Source of the DNA: Gemmatimonadota bacterium
GTDB lineage: Bacteria > Latescibacterota > UBA2968 > UBA8231
Length of the DNA: 55,742 bases
Reading direction: 5' to 3'
NCBI GenBank assembly: GCA_018672475.1
Contig: JABHFS010000108.1
Location: 1 to 55,742, forward strand
The translations under genes and the position numbers were made by a program. The notes beneath the pieces were generated by a model. The model worked only from the letters and a program-made list of their open reading frames with translations. It was not told the origin of the DNA and ran no database searches. Positions 53,703 through 55,742 of the stretch are shown here, piece by piece. Every line of letters begins with the position of its first letter. Position 1 is the stretch's first letter.

Positions 53703-55742
53703 ATGTCTCACCAATATACCGCATCTTCTCCACTTGGTAGTTTGTCGGCAAACCGCTTGACTTGGGCGATATACGCCCTTGTTATAAGTGCAGTTTCCGC
53801 TCTGTTCTTTGCCGACCTTCGCCATTTGTTGCTCGGAGTAGACGACGCTGGTACCTTTCGCAACCACGGGGCGATAAACGAACATTTTCTCTTTTTCTTT
53901 TCACCGGAAAAAGAGCGTGCATCGGGGCGCATAGTCGATGAGTTTATCATGTGGGTCGTCCATCTAATCGGCGGCAACAACCCCGCCGTATTTCACCTTT
54001 TGATAGCTTTTGTACACGGGTTGGCCAGTCTATCGCTGGCCGTTTGCTATCGCCGTCTCGGCGTTGCTACCGCCGCGAGTCTGATCGGCGGTTTGCTTTT
54101 TTTAGTTAATATTGCCCACGTCTCGACGGTGCACTGGATCTCTGCACTCGAATATCCCATGGCTGTATTAAATTCGGCTTGGACACTCTATTTTTTTGCC
54201 CGCTATATCGAGTCGGAGCGCCGGGTATTCTACGGCCTTTTCTGCGCAGGGTTTACTCTTTGTATTCTCACTCATTTTGTCGCCGTCTTGCTCTGGCCCC
54301 TCTGTCTTTTTTACGCTTGGTCTAACAGCGCCAACTTTCGCGTTAGTGCGCGTCACTTGTTGTTTGTACTGCCCGTTCTGGCACTGGCGCTGGCATTTGT
54401 GTTTGCCATTACTGGCAGCGATACAACAACGCAATCGGCGTTCGACTTTTATCACAGCTCCACTTCGCAATTTGCTGGCTTAGTCTCTTTTGCTTCCGAT
54501 GGTCTGCGGGCTTATCTCTGGCTATTGGGCCGACTCATATCCATGGCACATTGGCTGCCATTTTCCCCGAATATAGAGCACTCAACAGAAGCTTGGTTGG
54601 GAGGATTGGTGTTAGTTGCCCTCCTGGTTTTGTTATGGAAAGCTAATCCAAGTATTCAATTTTTCTGCGCTTGGACCTTGCTCTTCTTGCTGCCATTTGT
54701 TCCCGCGATGCTCGTACACACAGGCATTGCCCGTTATATCTATATCGCTACAGCGGGCTCGTCCTTGCTCTTGGCTTGGGCGCTGAGTTGGCTGGCGGAG
54801 AGAATGGGACAGAAGGGCCCCTATAGCTTGGCGCTGGCGCTCCTGTTAATCGTCTGGTCAAGTTATCGTGCGGAAGAGCGGATGGCCAATCTCACGCGCT
54901 ATAATTCTGGGCGCTATTATATAACGAATGACGATCCGCAAATTGGTATCGACCTCCTGCAAAAGACACTTGCAACGGACACCGTTTTTGTGCCTTTAGG
55001 CGAAGCCTATTTGAGCTTGCTGGAGGGGCTATTAATTTCGGGGCAAGACTACGAGGGAGTGTTAGAAGCAGCTTTAGAAGCAGCGCCGGAAGATGGCAAT
55101 ATCTGGTTGCTTAAAAGGATCTCGAATATAGTCATGGATCCCGCAGATCGCGCCGCTGATCCAGAGGTACTCGCGCTGCTATATGGGGAAAGCTATTATT
55201 ATGTAGATAGTGCCTTTCTGCACACGACGAGCATTTTGAGCCAGCACTTTGGCATTTGGTATTCTAAGCGCGGCGACTACGATGGCGCTATCCGTTCTTA
55301 TCGTCTATCGCTGCGCGCCGATCCACAAAATATCAACACGGCGCAGCGTTTAATTAAAAAAATGTTGCTGCAGGGCAATTATAGTGATGCGGAAGAAACG
55401 GTCGAGGCATTAAAGTTTCATCAAACAGAAAATCCCCATCTTCTTTTCCTCGCTGCGCAGAGTTATCAGTATGCAGGCCGTTCGCAAGATGCTTTGGCCA
55501 TTGTCCGCCGCGCCCAGCAGCTAACGCCTTCTGCAAATTTGCACATCTTGGAAGGAGATCTATTGCTGGAAAAAGGCCTGATGACAGAGGCCGAAGCGGC
55601 GTATCGGCGCGCGTTGGCGCTCGATCAAAACAATTCGCCGACTCACACCGAATTGGGTTCGCTCCTATATGTGCAAGGGAAATACCGAGAAGCGATAGAG
55701 CACTATTCAATTGTGTTAGAGCGCGAACCCAATGCAACGACA
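53703..55742 (+). CDS. Multispanning membrane protein with C-terminal TPR repeats, cut by window edge
   Basis: From ATG 53703 (GGAG eight bases upstream) 680 codons run to the end of the window without a stop. The first ~400 residues have about ten hydrophobic helices, with 'VDDAGTFRNHGAINEHFLFF' near residue 50 and 'NIAHVSTVHWISALEYPMAV' near 150. This layout resembles GT-C/TMTC-type glycosyltransferases. The remainder holds several TPR units ('RGDYDGAIRSYRLSLRADPQ', 'KGLMTEAEAAYRRALALDQN', 'QGKYREAIEHYSIVLEREPN'). Third codon positions are richer in T and A than in neighbouring genes. The family cannot be named firmly. Confidence 0.8.
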   Translation, partial: MSHQYTASSPLGSLSANRLTWAIYALVISAVSALFFADLRHLLLGVDDAGTFRNHGAINEHFLFFFSPEKERASGRIVDEFIMWVVHLIGGNNPAVFHLLIAFVHGLASLSLAVCYRRLGVATAASLIGGLLFLVNIAHVSTVHWISALEYPMAVLNSAWTLYFFARYIESERRVFYGLFCAGFTLCILTHFVAVLLWPLCLFYAWSNSANFRVSARHLLFVLPVLALALAFVFAITGSDTTTQSAFDFYHSSTSQFAGLVSFASDGLRAYLWLLGRLISMAHWLPFSPNIEHSTEAWLGGLVLVALLVLLWKANPSIQFFCAWTLLFLLPFVPAMLVHTGIARYIYIATAGSSLLLAWALSWLAERMGQKGPYSLALALLLIVWSSYRAEERMANLTRYNSGRYYITNDDPQIGIDLLQKTLATDTVFVPLGEAYLSLLEGLLISGQDYEGVLEAALEAAPEDGNIWLLKRISNIVMDPADRAADPEVLALLYGESYYYVDSAFLHTTSILSQHFGIWYSKRGDYDGAIRSYRLSLRADPQNINTAQRLIKKMLLQGNYSDAEETVEALKFHQTENPHLLFLAAQSYQYAGRSQDALAIVRRAQQLTPSANLHILEGDLLLEKGLMTEAEAAYRRALALDQNNSPTHTELGSLLYVQGKYREAIEHYSIVLEREPNATT

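Overview
The window is protein-coding bacterial DNA, moderately GC-rich with a strong preference for C-ending codons. Several features point to an uncultured lineage of the FCB group, possibly Latescibacterota-like: a secreted subtilase ending in a FlgD-Ig/type-A sorting-like domain, remnants of two more such domains, the one-piece long-form indolepyruvate:ferredoxin oxidoreductase, and many Gfo/Idh/MocA, enolase-superfamily and SelA-like enzymes. No rRNA, tRNA, transposase or CRISPR array was found, so the taxonomic placement is an inference. Two genes run off the ends: a DUF2723 membrane protein at the left (minus strand, bases 1-1705) and a TPR membrane protein at the right (plus strand, from 53703).

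Layout. 1-5277 (minus): an overlapping SGNH hydrolase - YfhO - DUF2723 operon for cell-surface or extracellular glycan work. 5431-10210 (plus): a sugar-nucleotide cluster (epimerase with a putative zinc knuckle, nucleotidyltransferase, GHMP sugar kinase), then an MBL-fold hydrolase, a small protein and an SDR. 10552-13599: a 611-aa protein of unknown family, divergent from a membrane diheme cytochrome c. 13600-15906: groES-groEL behind a textbook sigma-54 promoter and a set of palindromes. 15943-19348: a lone FliN/SpoA protein, a SelA-like PLP enzyme, pterin carbinolamine dehydratase, a dead ASCH gene and a Gfo/Idh/MocA oxidoreductase. 19417-29103: the S8 peptidase, a Gfo/Idh/MocA pair and the indolepyruvate oxidoreductase. 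29364-35432: a small conserved protein, ispG, and a four-gene sugar-acid operon (HpcH aldolase, PfkB kinase, 2-hydroxyacid dehydrogenase, enolase-superfamily dehydratase). 35433-41007: a PilZ protein, HupE-like protein, cytochrome c lipoprotein and a porin with a Pho box, interspersed with decayed genes. 41008-46440: glgC, an L,D-transpeptidase, an internally deleted MgtE, a DMT transporter and an SDR. 46663-50358 (minus): rpsA-trpB-trpA with 1-nt and overlapping spacing. 50417-53452: a quinone oxidoreductase, a decayed region and aspartate kinase.

The most striking general property is gene decay. Almost every gap longer than about 300 bp holds the readable corpse of a gene: SDR tail, ASCH protein, class-I DAHP synthase, NtrC-type receiver, FlgD-Ig domain, PhoB/PhoR-like two-component pair, secreted repeat protein and one unidentified. 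MgtE has also lost its CBS2 and most transmembrane helices in frame. The most interesting intact regulatory signals are the sigma-54 promoter of groESL, the three-repeat Pho box before the porin (with a broken two-component system on the other side of that gene), and a palindrome covering the -10 box at 23594-23612.
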